Translations under genes and position numbers: made by a program
Notes under the pieces: generated by a model
Databases searched by the model: none
Told to the model about the DNA's origin: nothing
What the model saw: the letters and a program-made list of their open reading frames with translations, nothing else
Shown here: piece by piece, positions 18,754 through 28,790 of the stretch
How positions within the stretch are numbered: position 1 is the first letter of the stretch
Layout of the letters: every line of letters starts with the position of its first letter
Assembly (NCBI GenBank): GCA_903839405.1
Contig: CAIMCD010000021.1
Span: 1-49,285 of the forward strand
Reading direction: 5' to 3'
Length of the DNA: 49,285 bases
From: an uncultured Chlorobiaceae bacterium
Lineage (GTDB): Bacteria > Bacteroidota > Chlorobiia > Chlorobiales > Chlorobiaceae

Positions 18754-19527
18754 ATGGCCGATCCTGTACAAAAGCCAGATATATCACCAGCACCTGCAGC
18801 AAAGGCAACGCCCGCTGCACCAAAAGGGCCACCAGCGCCACCGAAGTCAGCCGCTCCGCCTGCAAAGCCGGGTGAAGCAAAACCAAAACAGGCGCCCCCG
18901 AAACAATCGGGAAAGCTTCGTTTGGAATCATTGAATGTCAATCTCGGAAGATGCGGTGTGCGGCAGGAGTCTGCCCTTCCGTATAAAAAAGATGCCCCAA
19001 AACCGGCACCGGGAGCAAAGCCAGCGCCGGGCGCCAAGCCGGCTGCCCCTGCAGCCAAGGGTGCTCCAGCCGCGAAAGGCGCTCCTGCAGCAAAAGGCGC
19101 ACCGGCCGCCAAAGGTGCTCCGGCACCTGGAGCAAAGCCTGCAGCACCAGCCGCCAAGGCAGCTCCCAGCGCACCTGCAGCCGATCAGCCAGCCTTGAAA
19201 AAGGTGACACCGAGGGCAAAATCGCACTACTTTATTCTTGAAAACCTTTGTGTGGGTTGTGGACTCTGTCTTGACAAGTGTCCGCCGAAGGTCAATGCCA
19301 TTGGCTACAAGTTCTACGGTGATGTTCAAGAAGGCGGATTCCGCTGTTACATCGACCAGGATGCCTGTATCTCCTGTTCAGCCTGTTTTGCCTCAGATGA
19401 GTGTCCTTCGGGTGCTTTGCTTGAGGTTCAGCCTGATGGTCAAACGATTGACTTTACCTACACACCGCCTGAAAGGCTTGATTTTGACCTGCGTTTTCTG
19501 CACCGCTTTCATCGCGAAGCGCGCTAA
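18754..19527 (+). CDS. pscB: Reaction centre iron-sulfur subunit PscB (FA/FB)
   Basis: Peripheral cytoplasmic subunit that takes electrons from FX to FA/FB and passes them to soluble ferredoxin. The C-terminal third has two [4Fe-4S] motifs: Cys166, 169, 172, 176 (CVGCGLCLDKCP) and Cys205, 208, 211, 217 (CISCSACFASDECP, with five residues before the last Cys). The N-terminal two thirds are low-complexity Ala/Pro/Lys sequence, interrupted by one ordered-looking segment (LRLESLNVNLGRCGVRQE) with an extra Cys. The start follows AAAGAGGAGGG at 18738-18748. At 257 residues it is somewhat longer than the roughly 230 I recall for PscB, mainly through KGAPAA repeats. Confidence 0.97.
   Translation: MADPVQKPDISPAPAAKATPAAPKGPPAPPKSAAPPAKPGEAKPKQAPPKQSGKLRLESLNVNLGRCGVRQESALPYKKDAPKPAPGAKPAPGAKPAAPAAKGAPAAKGAPAAKGAPAAKGAPAPGAKPAAPAAKAAPSAPAADQPALKKVTPRAKSHYFILENLCVGCGLCLDKCPPKVNAIGYKFYGDVQEGGFRCYIDQDACISCSACFASDECPSGALLEVQPDGQTIDFTYTPPERLDFDLRFLHRFHREAR
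19057..19128 (+). repeat. Four in-frame 18-bp repeats (KGAPAA) in pscB
   Basis: Four consecutive copies of Lys-Gly-Ala-Pro-Ala-Ala (the last ends Ala-Pro). The codons differ at third positions in nearly every copy, so the repeat is kept at protein level and is not a recent slippage product. Confidence 0.85.
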
Positions 19528-19573
19528 GGCCAGGAAAGAGTTTGCCGTTCACCGGTTTAAAGAGTACCATTAC

Positions 19574-19611
19574 AAAGCATTGCTTTTTTCATGAAGCAAT
19601 GCTTTTTTTTT
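19574..19611 (+). terminator. Intrinsic terminator after pscAB
   Basis: AAAGCATTGCTT (19574-19585) pairs perfectly with AAGCAATGCTTT (19594-19605) and runs into a nine-T tract. It ends about 20 bases before the next gene, so that gene needs its own promoter or read-through. Confidence 0.93.
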
Positions 19612-19631
19612 GAAGATCCTGACTACTCATT

Positions 19632-20423
19632 TTGGAACAGCCGAACGATACCCGCCAAAACCCCTCTCTCCGAAATGGTGACCAGGGAGGAAGTGCCAAC
19701 CAGGCGCTTGTCATTATACCAACCTACAATGAGGCGGATAATATTCGGCGCCTGCTTGGTGTGCTTGGCGAGGAGTATCCCCAAGAGCTTGATATGCTGG
19801 TGATTGATGACAACTCACCCGACGGCACGGCGCAGATTGTCCGCTCCTTGCAGGGGCAGGTGAGAGGGCTGCACCTGATTCAGCGGGAGCGCAAGATGGG
19901 GCTTGGTACGGCCTATATTACCGGCTTTCGTTTTGCCCTGCAGCATCACTACCACTATGTTCTTGAGATGGATGCCGATTTTTCGCACGATCCCTTGATG
20001 ATCGGGCCTCTACTTGACGCCGCAAAACAGGCCGATCTGGTTATCGGTTCGCGCTACATGAATAACACGGTCAATGTGGTGAACTGGCCGCTTCGTCGCC
20101 TCATCCTCTCCAAAATGGCCAGTATCTATACCCGCGTCATTACCGGAATGCCGGTTGATGATCCGACCAGCGGCTTCAAATGCTTCCGCATCGAGGTGCT
20201 TCGCTCTCTTGAGTTTGATCGTATCCACTCCCAGGGCTACTCGTTCCAGATCGAGATGAACTTCCGGGTGTGGAAAAAGGGGTTTACCATTCGGGAGCTT
20301 CCGATTGTTTTTACTGACCGGTCGGTTGGAAAATCAAAAATGACCCGAAAGAACATTCGCGAGGCGATCTGGATTGTCTGGTGGCTGAAAATTAAATCAC
20401 TTCTCGGGTTATTGCGATCATGA
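19632..20423 (+). CDS. Polyprenol monophosphomannose synthase-like glycosyltransferase (GT2)
   Basis: Family 2 glycosyltransferase of the dolichol-phosphate mannose synthase type, transferring a sugar from a nucleotide donor to a polyprenyl phosphate at the cytoplasmic membrane face. Motifs seen: VIIPTYNEADNI, VIDDNSPDGTA, RKMGLGTAYITGF, the metal site EMDADFSHDP, and the acceptor region GMPVDDPTSGFKCFR, then GYSFQIEMNFR. There are no C-terminal membrane helices, so it is the soluble/peripheral class. The start is taken as TTG at 19632, the only canonical start codon between the upstream stop (19620) and the conserved domain; the first 22 residues are unconserved-looking. The sugar and final product are unknown. 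Confidence 0.9.
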   Translation: MEQPNDTRQNPSLRNGDQGGSANQALVIIPTYNEADNIRRLLGVLGEEYPQELDMLVIDDNSPDGTAQIVRSLQGQVRGLHLIQRERKMGLGTAYITGFRFALQHHYHYVLEMDADFSHDPLMIGPLLDAAKQADLVIGSRYMNNTVNVVNWPLRRLILSKMASIYTRVITGMPVDDPTSGFKCFRIEVLRSLEFDRIHSQGYSFQIEMNFRVWKKGFTIRELPIVFTDRSVGKSKMTRKNIREAIWIVWWLKIKSLLGLLRS

Positions 20424-20460
20424 GCATCTTGATTCCCGCATAAAAATCCGGATCTGGATT

Positions 20461-20498
20461 AAAAGCAAAAACCCCGTTGATGCGGGGCTTTTGCTTTT
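20461..20498. terminator. Bidirectional terminator
   Basis: AAAAGCAAAA-a-CCCCG (20461-20476) pairs with CGGGG-c-TTTTGCTTTT (20483-20498). It has A and T tracts on both sides and sits between the converging glycosyltransferase and EF-G-like genes. Confidence 0.93.
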
Positions 20499-20509
20499 AA
20501 AAAGGTAAA

Positions 20510-22591
20510 TCAGGCTTTTTCGGCCTGCTTTTCAGCAATGAGCTGCTGGGCAATATCGGGCGGTGCTTCCTCGTAATGGCTGAAGCTGTAGGAGTAACGA
20601 GCCCGGCTCTGGGTCAGGCGGGTCAGGGCATGATGGAACGGGGTGAGCGCGGCCTGCGGAATAAGCGCCCGGATGATCTGCATGCGGACATCAGCATCCA
20701 TGCCGAGAATTTTACCCCGCTTGCTTGAAATATCGCCGACAATCTCTCCGGTATACTGATCGGGAGCATAGACCGTCAGGTTATAGAGCGGTTCGAGGAG
20801 GAAAGGTTTTGCCTTTTCAAAGGCGTTCTTGAATGCCATGCTTGCGGCAATTTTAAAGGCATATTCAGAGCTGTCAACCGGATGGAAGGAGCCATCATAG
20901 GCAATGGCCTTGAGGTCAACTACCGGATAGCCAGCCAGAATACCGTTGGTGATTGATTCACGCAGCCCCTTTTCAACCGCCGGCAGATACCTTGTTGGTA
21001 CAACGCCGCCGACAATTTCACTTGCGAAGAGGAATCCGGTGTCACGATCCAGCGGCTCAAGTCGTACCCAGACATCGCCATACTGGCCTTTACCGCCCGA
21101 CTGTTTTTTATACTTGCCCTGGGCGGAGGATTGCATCCGGATGGTTTCGCGGTAGGGGATTTTAATGGGAGCGATATCCACCTTGACATTGAACTTGCTC
21201 TGCAGACGGTTGATAATGGTATCGAGGTGGGTTTCACCAAGGGTTTTGAGGATGGTCTGGTTGAACTCAACATCATGCTCGATGGCAAAGCTCGGATCCT
21301 CTTCGTGCAGGTGGTGCAGTCCGGCGGAAATTTTTTCTTCATCTCCCTGGGTAATCGGAATGATCGCGGTTGCAAGCACTGGCAGCGGGAAGGTAATGGG
21401 GGTGATCCGGCAACTGGTGCCCTTGTCGGCCAGGGTGTCGTTGGTATGGGCATCCTTGAGTTTGACCACCATGCCGATATCACCGGCAAGCAGCTTCTCA
21501 ACCGGGATTTTTTTCTGTCCAAGGATGGTGTAGACCTGTCCGGGTTTTTCAATCTGCTGGGTCTGGACATCAATCAGCTCATGGCCGGTTTCAAGGTGGC
21601 CCGAGTAAACCCTCAAGTAGGAGATCTCCCCGACACGCGGTTCCGACATGGTCTTGAAAATAAAGGCGATGGTCGGCCCTGCGGGGTCGGGCGAAAGCAG
21701 TTGCTCTGATGCATCAATGGTACAGATGGTGTGTTCCGGGCCGCGTTCAATCGGTGAGGGACAGATATTGGTGATGACGTTCAGGAGTCGCTCGGTGCCG
21801 ATGAGGTGGAGCGGCGAGGCGCAGAAGAGCGGGAAAAAGGTTCGGGTAACGAGTGCGGATTTGATGCCGGTTCTCAGTTCCTCCTCCGTCAGGTTCCCCT
21901 CTTCAAAAAACTTGTTCATCAGCACTTCATCGGTTTCGGCAACCGCTTCAACAAGCTGCTGGTGCAGCTCTTCGGCCCGGTGCAGGTAGAGGTCGGGAAT
22001 ATCGGTGATGGTCATGCTCCCCGGTTTGTCGGGATTGAACTCAAGCTGTTTCATGAGCAGGATATCGATCAGGATATGGTGGCCGAACCCTTCATCAACC
22101 GGAAACTGTATGGGGGTTACCAGATGGCCGAAGTGATCCTGCAGCTCCTGCACGGCGGTGCTGAAGCTGCTCCGGTCGGCATCAAGCTTGGTGACAATAA
22201 ACATGGTGGGCTTGTAGTACTCTTTTGTGTACTCCCAGACCGTGTCGGTACCCACTTCTACGCCGTTTGTGGAGTTGACCGTAATCAGCACGGTATCGGC
22301 AACGCGCATGGCTGACTTGACATCGCCATGAAAGTCAAGCAGACCAGGGGTATCGATGATGTTCAGTTTGCAATCGTTCCAGAATCCATGGATAAGGCTG
22401 GTGTTGAGACTGTGCTTTCTCTGTATCTCATCAAGAGAGTAGTCGGAGAGCGTGTTGCCGTCATCAATCGAGCCAAGACGGTTTATGACACCCATGGAGA
22501 GGGCTAGTGATTCAGCAAGCAGGGTCTTGCCGCTTGCGGCGTGACCAGTAATGACAATGTTGCGCAATTGATCCGGTTGTACGGCTTGCAT
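20510..22591 (-). CDS. Elongation factor G-like GTPase (EF-G paralogue)
   Basis: A 693-residue protein with the full EF-G domain series: GTPase, beta-barrel, and domains III-V (ending YSYSFSHYEEAP). The GTPase motifs depart from canonical EF-G. The P-loop is GHAASGKT (16-23). Switch I lacks the RGITI motif. G3 is DTPGLLDF (80-87), with Leu84 in place of the GTPase-activating His. G4 is TKLD (134-137) instead of NKMD. These changes place it with the EF-G-like paralogues, not with the main translocase, which should be encoded elsewhere. GTP hydrolysis on the ribosome may be slow or differently triggered. It is monocistronic, divergent from eno and convergent with the glycosyltransferase. Confidence 0.9.
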   Translation of the reverse strand: MQAVQPDQLRNIVITGHAASGKTLLAESLALSMGVINRLGSIDDGNTLSDYSLDEIQRKHSLNTSLIHGFWNDCKLNIIDTPGLLDFHGDVKSAMRVADTVLITVNSTNGVEVGTDTVWEYTKEYYKPTMFIVTKLDADRSSFSTAVQELQDHFGHLVTPIQFPVDEGFGHHILIDILLMKQLEFNPDKPGSMTITDIPDLYLHRAEELHQQLVEAVAETDEVLMNKFFEEGNLTEEELRTGIKSALVTRTFFPLFCASPLHLIGTERLLNVITNICPSPIERGPEHTICTIDASEQLLSPDPAGPTIAFIFKTMSEPRVGEISYLRVYSGHLETGHELIDVQTQQIEKPGQVYTILGQKKIPVEKLLAGDIGMVVKLKDAHTNDTLADKGTSCRITPITFPLPVLATAIIPITQGDEEKISAGLHHLHEEDPSFAIEHDVEFNQTILKTLGETHLDTIINRLQSKFNVKVDIAPIKIPYRETIRMQSSAQGKYKKQSGGKGQYGDVWVRLEPLDRDTGFLFASEIVGGVVPTRYLPAVEKGLRESITNGILAGYPVVDLKAIAYDGSFHPVDSSEYAFKIAASMAFKNAFEKAKPFLLEPLYNLTVYAPDQYTGEIVGDISSKRGKILGMDADVRMQIIRALIPQAALTPFHHALTRLTQSRARYSYSFSHYEEAPPDIAQQLIAEKQAEKA

Positions 22592-24154
<1,563 letters not shown>

Positions 24155-24169
24155 CAAAATAAATAGAAC

Positions 24170-24218
24170 AGGGAACCCTTTTGTGCTAGTCAATCGGGTT
24201 CCCTTTGTGTTTTCCCTG
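24170..24218 (+). terminator. Intrinsic terminator after eno
   Basis: AGGGAACCC (24170-24178) pairs with GGGTTCCCT (24196-24204), followed by TTGTGTTTT. It lies 16 bases after the eno stop. Confidence 0.8.
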
Positions 24219-24254
24219 CATGTAAGGGCATGACCATCCAAGCAAACAAAAGCA

Positions 24255-24569
24255 TTGAGAGGTGTGAAGAAGCTTTTTCAAAGAATCTGGCTCTATATCC
24301 GATCTAATCCGAAAAACTTTTTTTTGCGGGTCGGGTTTCTCTTTTTCCTGATCTGGTTTTTGTTTGATGATTACGGTCTGGTGAAACGATTCCGCATGGA
24401 GGCCGAGCACCGAATGTTGCTTGAGCAAGTGAGGGTTGAGCAGCAGAAGGTGGTCGATAATGAGTTGCGCATCCATGACGCCCATCAACCCGACAGTATC
24501 GAAAAGGCGGCAAGGGAGCGGTACAATTTCCGCAAACCGGGTGAAACCCTTTTTATTATCAGAAAGTAA
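24255..24569 (+). CDS. FtsB/DivIC-family septum formation protein
   Basis: A small bitopic divisome protein. The roughly 104-residue product has a positively charged cytoplasmic N-terminus, one membrane helix (about residues 24-38, LRVGFLFFLIWFLF), a coiled-coil stretch (AEHRMLLEQVRVEQQKVVDNE) and the family's short C-terminal motif with ERYNF and KPGETLFII. Both TTG at 24255 and GTG at 24264 are possible starts; neither has well-spaced ribosome-binding sequence. The eno-ftsB adjacency is also common in proteobacteria, which supports the call. ispG follows after 37 bases. Confidence 0.85.
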   Translation: MRGVKKLFQRIWLYIRSNPKNFFLRVGFLFFLIWFLFDDYGLVKRFRMEAEHRMLLEQVRVEQQKVVDNELRIHDAHQPDSIEKAARERYNFRKPGETLFIIRK

Positions 24570-24606
24570 CAGTTTTTCAAGTAACCGTTCTCTATACACC
24601 AGTTCC

Positions 24607-26652
24607 ATGTATCAGTATCGCCGTCGCTTTACCCATGAAGTTAGTTTTGGAACCATAGCATTAGGAGGGTATCAGCCCATAAGGGTTGAGTCCATGACCA
24701 ATACCCACACCATGGACACCCTGGCCACCGTCGAGCAGTGCCGCAAGCTTTATGAGGCTGGGTGTGAAATCATCCGCCTGACCGTTCCGACCGAAAAGGA
24801 TGCTGAAAATCTGCGAGCCATACGCGATCAGCTCCGTCGTGACAAGATCACCACACCGCTTGTTGCAGATATTCATTTTTCGGCGCGTGCTGCGCTCAAG
24901 GCCGTGGAGTTTGTTGAAAACATCCGCATCAATCCGGGCAATTATGCCGCCAGCCAGAAGTTTTCAAATAACGAGTACTCCGCTGAAGCCTATCAGCAGG
25001 AGATTGATCACGTCCGCCAGGAGTTTGCTCCCCTTGTAGAAAAAGCCCGCACGAATGGGGTTTCCATGAGAATCGGCACAAATCACGGCTCGTTGTCCGA
25101 CCGGATTGTCAGCCGGTATGGAAACTCTCCCGAAGGGATGGTTGAAGCCGCCCTTGAGTTTGCCAGGATTTGCGAGGAGATGCACTATCACGATATTTTG
25201 TTTTCGATGAAAGCCTCCAACGTCCGGGTGATGATACAGGCCTACCGGTTGCTGGTCGAAAAGGCAGACAATGAGCTTCGTTACGCCTATCCGCTCCATC
25301 TTGGCGTCACCGAGGCCGGAGATGGTGATGAGGGGCGTGTCAAGTCGGCCATGGGTATTGGTGCGCTGCTTGAGGATGGGCTTGGCGATACCATCAGGGT
25401 TTCATTGACCGAAGATCCGGTTAACGAGGTTCCGGTCGGGTTTGCCATTGTCAAAAAGTATAATGACTTCCATCTTCTCAAGGGCGAGAAAGGCAGTATC
25501 CCGCTGAAGCAGGTCATTGAAAGTCGTCAGGCGACTAAACCCTTGCAGCCCAGTGAACCACCACCCTTTAACCCCTTCACTTATCAGCGCCGAATCTCCC
25601 GTTCTCTCGATCTTTCAGGCCAGGTGATCGGAGCCGAGAGTGTGGTACGGGTTGAAACCCGGCTGCACGCGCCGCTTTCCGATATTGATGCTCTTTATGA
25701 AGAGACCATGTTGAGGCTTGCGCCCGAAAAACCCGAAGAGTCCATCCGCTCGGAATTTGTTTCGGTTCGTGTCGAGAGCGAGGAGGATCTTCACTCGCTT
25801 GAGCAGCTTTTGGAGCGCCTTGGTGACGTCGGTCGTTTTGTTGTGGCTTCAAGCGGTGATACCTCGCTCTTTATGCGCTTATGCGACAAGGTTGCAAAAG
25901 CACGGCTTGATATTGTGGAAGGGGAGATGCTCGACCGGGAGTTTTTGCAGCAACTTGGTAATAAACGGCTTGCCGCTCTGGAGTTATGCTTTATTCATGA
26001 AAAAGCCGGGGAGAGTGTGCCCGCAGAGGTGCTAGCCCATCTTGCGCTGAAGCTGCAGAGCGAGGGAGTGGAGCGACTCTGTTTTTCCGTGCTCTCAAAG
26101 AGCAGTGTTTTTGTCTATCGCCGACTGGTGCAGGCGTTCAACCGCCATGCTCTTGATTATCCTCTTGTGGTGCGTTACCAGAGCGATGCGCCCGAAAGGC
26201 TTGACGGCCTGATTGAGAGTTCGGTTCAGACCGGAACGCTTTTCTGTGACGGTATCGGTGACGTGCTTGCTTTGGAGAGCACTCTTTCGATGGATGATGA
26301 GCTCACGCTCGCCTTCAACATTCTGCAGGGCGGACGAATCCGGATGACCAAAACCGAGTTTATCTCTTGCCCCGGTTGTGGGCGAACCTATTTTGAACTG
26401 GAAAAGGCAACGGCGGCAATCAAGGCGCGTACCGGTCACCTTAAGGGGCTGAAAATCGGCATTATGGGCTGTATTGTCAACGGCCCCGGTGAGATGGCCG
26501 ATGCCGATTTCGGCTACGTCGGCGCGGGAAAAAATCGCATCAGCCTCTACGTCGGCCGGGAGTGTGTTGCAGAAAATATCCCGGAAGAGGAGGCTGTCGA
26601 GCGGCTTATCGGCCTGATCAGAGAGCATGGCAAATGGATTGATCCTGTATAA
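24607..26652 (+). CDS. ispG: 4-hydroxy-3-methylbut-2-enyl diphosphate synthase, long form
   Basis: [4Fe-4S] enzyme of the MEP isoprenoid pathway, converting methylerythritol cyclodiphosphate to HMBPP with ferredoxin-type electrons. The N-terminal TIM barrel carries LGGYQPIRVESMTNT and VADIHFSARAAL; the C-terminal cluster domain has Cys588 and Cys591 (SCPGCGR) and Cys622 (GIMGCIVNGPGE). The 681 residues exceed the roughly 370 of E. coli IspG because of an insert of about 250 residues (about 330-580) between the two domains, as in plant, Chlamydia and Chlorobi enzymes. The start at 24607 (MYQYRRRFTHEVSFG) is preferred; an in-frame ATG at 24436 would overlap the ftsB-like gene. Confidence 0.96.
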   Translation: MYQYRRRFTHEVSFGTIALGGYQPIRVESMTNTHTMDTLATVEQCRKLYEAGCEIIRLTVPTEKDAENLRAIRDQLRRDKITTPLVADIHFSARAALKAVEFVENIRINPGNYAASQKFSNNEYSAEAYQQEIDHVRQEFAPLVEKARTNGVSMRIGTNHGSLSDRIVSRYGNSPEGMVEAALEFARICEEMHYHDILFSMKASNVRVMIQAYRLLVEKADNELRYAYPLHLGVTEAGDGDEGRVKSAMGIGALLEDGLGDTIRVSLTEDPVNEVPVGFAIVKKYNDFHLLKGEKGSIPLKQVIESRQATKPLQPSEPPPFNPFTYQRRISRSLDLSGQVIGAESVVRVETRLHAPLSDIDALYEETMLRLAPEKPEESIRSEFVSVRVESEEDLHSLEQLLERLGDVGRFVVASSGDTSLFMRLCDKVAKARLDIVEGEMLDREFLQQLGNKRLAALELCFIHEKAGESVPAEVLAHLALKLQSEGVERLCFSVLSKSSVFVYRRLVQAFNRHALDYPLVVRYQSDAPERLDGLIESSVQTGTLFCDGIGDVLALESTLSMDDELTLAFNILQGGRIRMTKTEFISCPGCGRTYFELEKATAAIKARTGHLKGLKIGIMGCIVNGPGEMADADFGYVGAGKNRISLYVGRECVAENIPEEEAVERLIGLIREHGKWIDPV

Positions 26653-26655
26653 TTC

Positions 26656-27480
26656 ATGCCGTTACCCTTTCTCTCTCCATCGGATTCAGTGGAAGCTTCC
26701 CGCTCTTATGTTCTCGTAACCGGGGCATCCATGGGGATCGGTGAAGCCTTTGCTCGTGCATTTGCCCGCATGGGCCGCAATCTTGTGCTTGTTGCCCGTT
26801 CTGCTGCGCTTCTGCAGGCTCTCGGTGAAGAGCTGCGTCGAAAGCATGGCATTGATGTTCATGTGTGCGTTGAAGATTTGAGTGAACCGGAGAGCCCAGG
26901 CCGTATTTATGCGTTTTGCGCTTCTCGGCAGGTTGAGGTCGAGCTGCTGGTCAATTGCGCCGGAGTATCCTGTGCCGGTGATTTTGACCATCTTCCTCTC
27001 CAGCGGCTCCATGAGATCGTGATGGTCAACATGGTGGCGTTGGCGAACCTGACCCGATTGTTTGCTTGCGATATGGTTCAGCGGAAACGTGGGGGGGTGA
27101 TCAATGTGGCCTCTTTGGGCGGCATACAGGCCGTACCGGGCCTTGGGCTCTATTCGGCCACCAAATCATTTGTCATCACCCTCTCAGAGGCCCTGCATAT
27201 CGAGCTGAAAGAGAAAGGAGTTGCGGTTGTTGCCCTCTGTCCGGGTTTTATTGATACCGGGTTTTTCAGCCATTCCGGTCACAATGCCGCCGCTCTGCGT
27301 CTGCCGGTTTACGGCATTGATTTGGTGATCAAAGCCGCACTCAGGGGATTGAAGCAAAACCGTATGCGGGTATTTCCCACTGCGCTTGACAAGCTCCTGG
27401 TCTTTTCGCAACGCATGGTGACGCGCCAAACCGCCATACGGCTTGCAGGTTTTTTTGCAGCCGTAAAGAGAAGTCATTAA
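26656..27480 (+). CDS. Short-chain dehydrogenase/reductase
   Basis: NAD(P)(H)-dependent oxidoreductase of the classical SDR family; the substrate is unknown. The 274-residue protein has TGASMGIG (22-29), NCAGVS, the catalytic Ser in NVASLGG, and Tyr166-x3-Lys170 in LYSATKSF. Following it is LCPGFIDTGFF. An Arg at the end of strand 2 (LVARS) is compatible with NADPH preference. It begins three bases after the ispG stop, so it is translated from the same message, perhaps by coupling. The extra N-terminal 17 residues and the C-terminal basic tail resemble the membrane-associated SDR subgroup, without certainty. Confidence 0.9.
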   Translation: MPLPFLSPSDSVEASRSYVLVTGASMGIGEAFARAFARMGRNLVLVARSAALLQALGEELRRKHGIDVHVCVEDLSEPESPGRIYAFCASRQVEVELLVNCAGVSCAGDFDHLPLQRLHEIVMVNMVALANLTRLFACDMVQRKRGGVINVASLGGIQAVPGLGLYSATKSFVITLSEALHIELKEKGVAVVALCPGFIDTGFFSHSGHNAAALRLPVYGIDLVIKAALRGLKQNRMRVFPTALDKLLVFSQRMVTRQTAIRLAGFFAAVKRSH

Positions 27481-27550
27481 TATTATTCCTTTTTTGTTTG
27501 TAATATTATATCATCTCGTTATATTACCAGCCGTGTTTTTTGGATGAGCT

Positions 27551-27623
27551 GCTGGTGTAGCTCAATTGGTAGAGCAGCTGATTTGTAATCAGCAGGTTGC
27601 GGGTTCGAGTCCCATCACCAGCT
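27551..27623 (+). tRNA. tRNA-Thr(TGT)
   Basis: Acceptor GCTGGTG/CACCAGC; anticodon stem GCTGA/TCAGC around TTTGTAA (anticodon TGT). The discriminator is T, and CCA is not encoded. First of a four-tRNA cluster. Confidence 0.95.
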
Positions 27624-27635
27624 CTCTGTATAACC

Positions 27636-27717
27636 GGGTAGGTAGCGAAGTGGTTAAACGCAACAGACTGTAAATCTGTCGACTCTGTCTTCGGAGGTTC
27701 GAATCCTCCCCTACCCA
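27636..27717 (+). tRNA. tRNA-Tyr(GTA)
   Basis: An 82-nt class II tRNA with a long variable arm. Acceptor GGGTAGG/CCTACCC; anticodon stem ACAGA/TCTGT around CTGTAAA (anticodon GTA); T-arm GGAGG-TTCGAAT-CCTCC. The discriminator is A. Confidence 0.95.
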
Positions 27718-27734
27718 CGTTGGTTTCTGTGTTT

Positions 27735-27807
<73 letters not shown>

Positions 27808-27842
27808 CCGTGTTTTGTATGGTTTTGGGTGGTATTGGTGAT

Positions 27843-27915
27843 ACGTCAGTAGCTTAATTGGTAGAGCAGCGGTCTCCAAAACCGCAGGTTGGGGGTTCGA
27901 TTCCCTCCTGACGTG
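27843..27915 (+). tRNA. tRNA-Trp(CCA)
   Basis: Acceptor ACGTCAG/CTGACGT; anticodon stem GCGGT/ACCGC around CTCCAAA (anticodon CCA). The discriminator is G. It lies 45 bases upstream of secE, the usual place for this tRNA. Confidence 0.95.
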
Positions 27916-27960
27916 CAAACAAGCAAGTATTTTACTGTAGTCTATTCCGGGCTGTAATTC

Positions 27961-28152
27961 ATGAATAAATATATCGGTAAAGCCAGTCAGTATTATCGTG
28001 ATGTTATCAGTGAAATGCGCAAGGTTGTCTGGCCAAGCAAAGAAGAGATCAAGGATTTAACGATTGTAGTGCTGACGGTTTCGGGTATTCTCGCCTCGTT
28101 TACGTTTCTTGTCGACTGGGTCATAAATTTTGTTATGGGAAAGTTATTGTAA
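27961..28152 (+). CDS. secE: Preprotein translocase subunit SecE
   Basis: Essential clamp of the SecYEG protein-export channel. The 63-residue short form has one membrane helix (LTIVVLTVSGILASFTFLVDWVI in two parts, about residues 33-56), preceded by the conserved amphipathic segment EMRKVVWPSKEEIK. Position directly before nusG is the usual bacterial order. Confidence 0.95.
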   Translation: MNKYIGKASQYYRDVISEMRKVVWPSKEEIKDLTIVVLTVSGILASFTFLVDWVINFVMGKLL

Positions 28153-28174
28153 GAAACAGTGTTAAGGTGATTTG

Positions 28175-28750
28175 ATGAGCGCAAGAAAAAAAAATGTCGA
28201 TATCGAGAGTGTTCCGGTTGCACGCTGGTATGCACTCAGGATTTATTCAGGCCATGAGCGCAAGGTTAAGGAAGGGATTGAGGCAGAAGTGGTTCGCTGC
28301 AATCTTGGCGAAAAGATTTTGCAGATCTATGTTCCTTACGAGCGTTTTGTGGAGGTGAAAAACGGCAAGAAACGAAGTCTTACCAAAAATGCTTTTCCTG
28401 GATATGTGCTCATTGAAGCGGTACTGGATAAGCAGACAAGGAATCTTATCCTTGATATACCTTCCGTAATGGGTTTTCTTGGCGTTGATGATAACCCGAC
28501 TCCACTCAGGCCTGATGAGGTTGAAAAAATTCTGGAGCCGGAAAGCTCGGTTGAGCATCGTTCGGTTGTTGAAGCGCCCTTCAAGGTTGGTGATTCAGTC
28601 AAGGTTGTTGATGGTCCGTTCAGTTCGTTGACCGGTGTGGTGCATGATGTTTGTACCGAGCGGATGAAGGTTAAGGTTATGATAAGCTTTTTTGGTCGCA
28701 GTACACCAACCGAGCTTGATTTTTCACAGGTTAAGTCAGTTTCCCAATAA
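28175..28750 (+). CDS. nusG: Transcription termination/antitermination factor NusG
   Basis: Binds RNA polymerase and couples it to Rho or the ribosome. The 191-residue protein has the NGN domain (WYALRIYSGHERKV, AFPGYVLIEA, VMGFLGV) and a C-terminal KOW domain (GDSVKVVDGPFSSLTGVV). The start at ATG 28175 is chosen over the adjacent in-frame TTG at 28172. It is 22 bases after secE, in the standard secE-nusG-rplK order. Confidence 0.97.
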   Translation: MSARKKNVDIESVPVARWYALRIYSGHERKVKEGIEAEVVRCNLGEKILQIYVPYERFVEVKNGKKRSLTKNAFPGYVLIEAVLDKQTRNLILDIPSVMGFLGVDDNPTPLRPDEVEKILEPESSVEHRSVVEAPFKVGDSVKVVDGPFSSLTGVVHDVCTERMKVKVMISFFGRSTPTELDFSQVKSVSQ

Positions 28751-28790
28751 TAGGGCTTAAGTAATTTAAGCTTCTGAATAGAAATAGATT

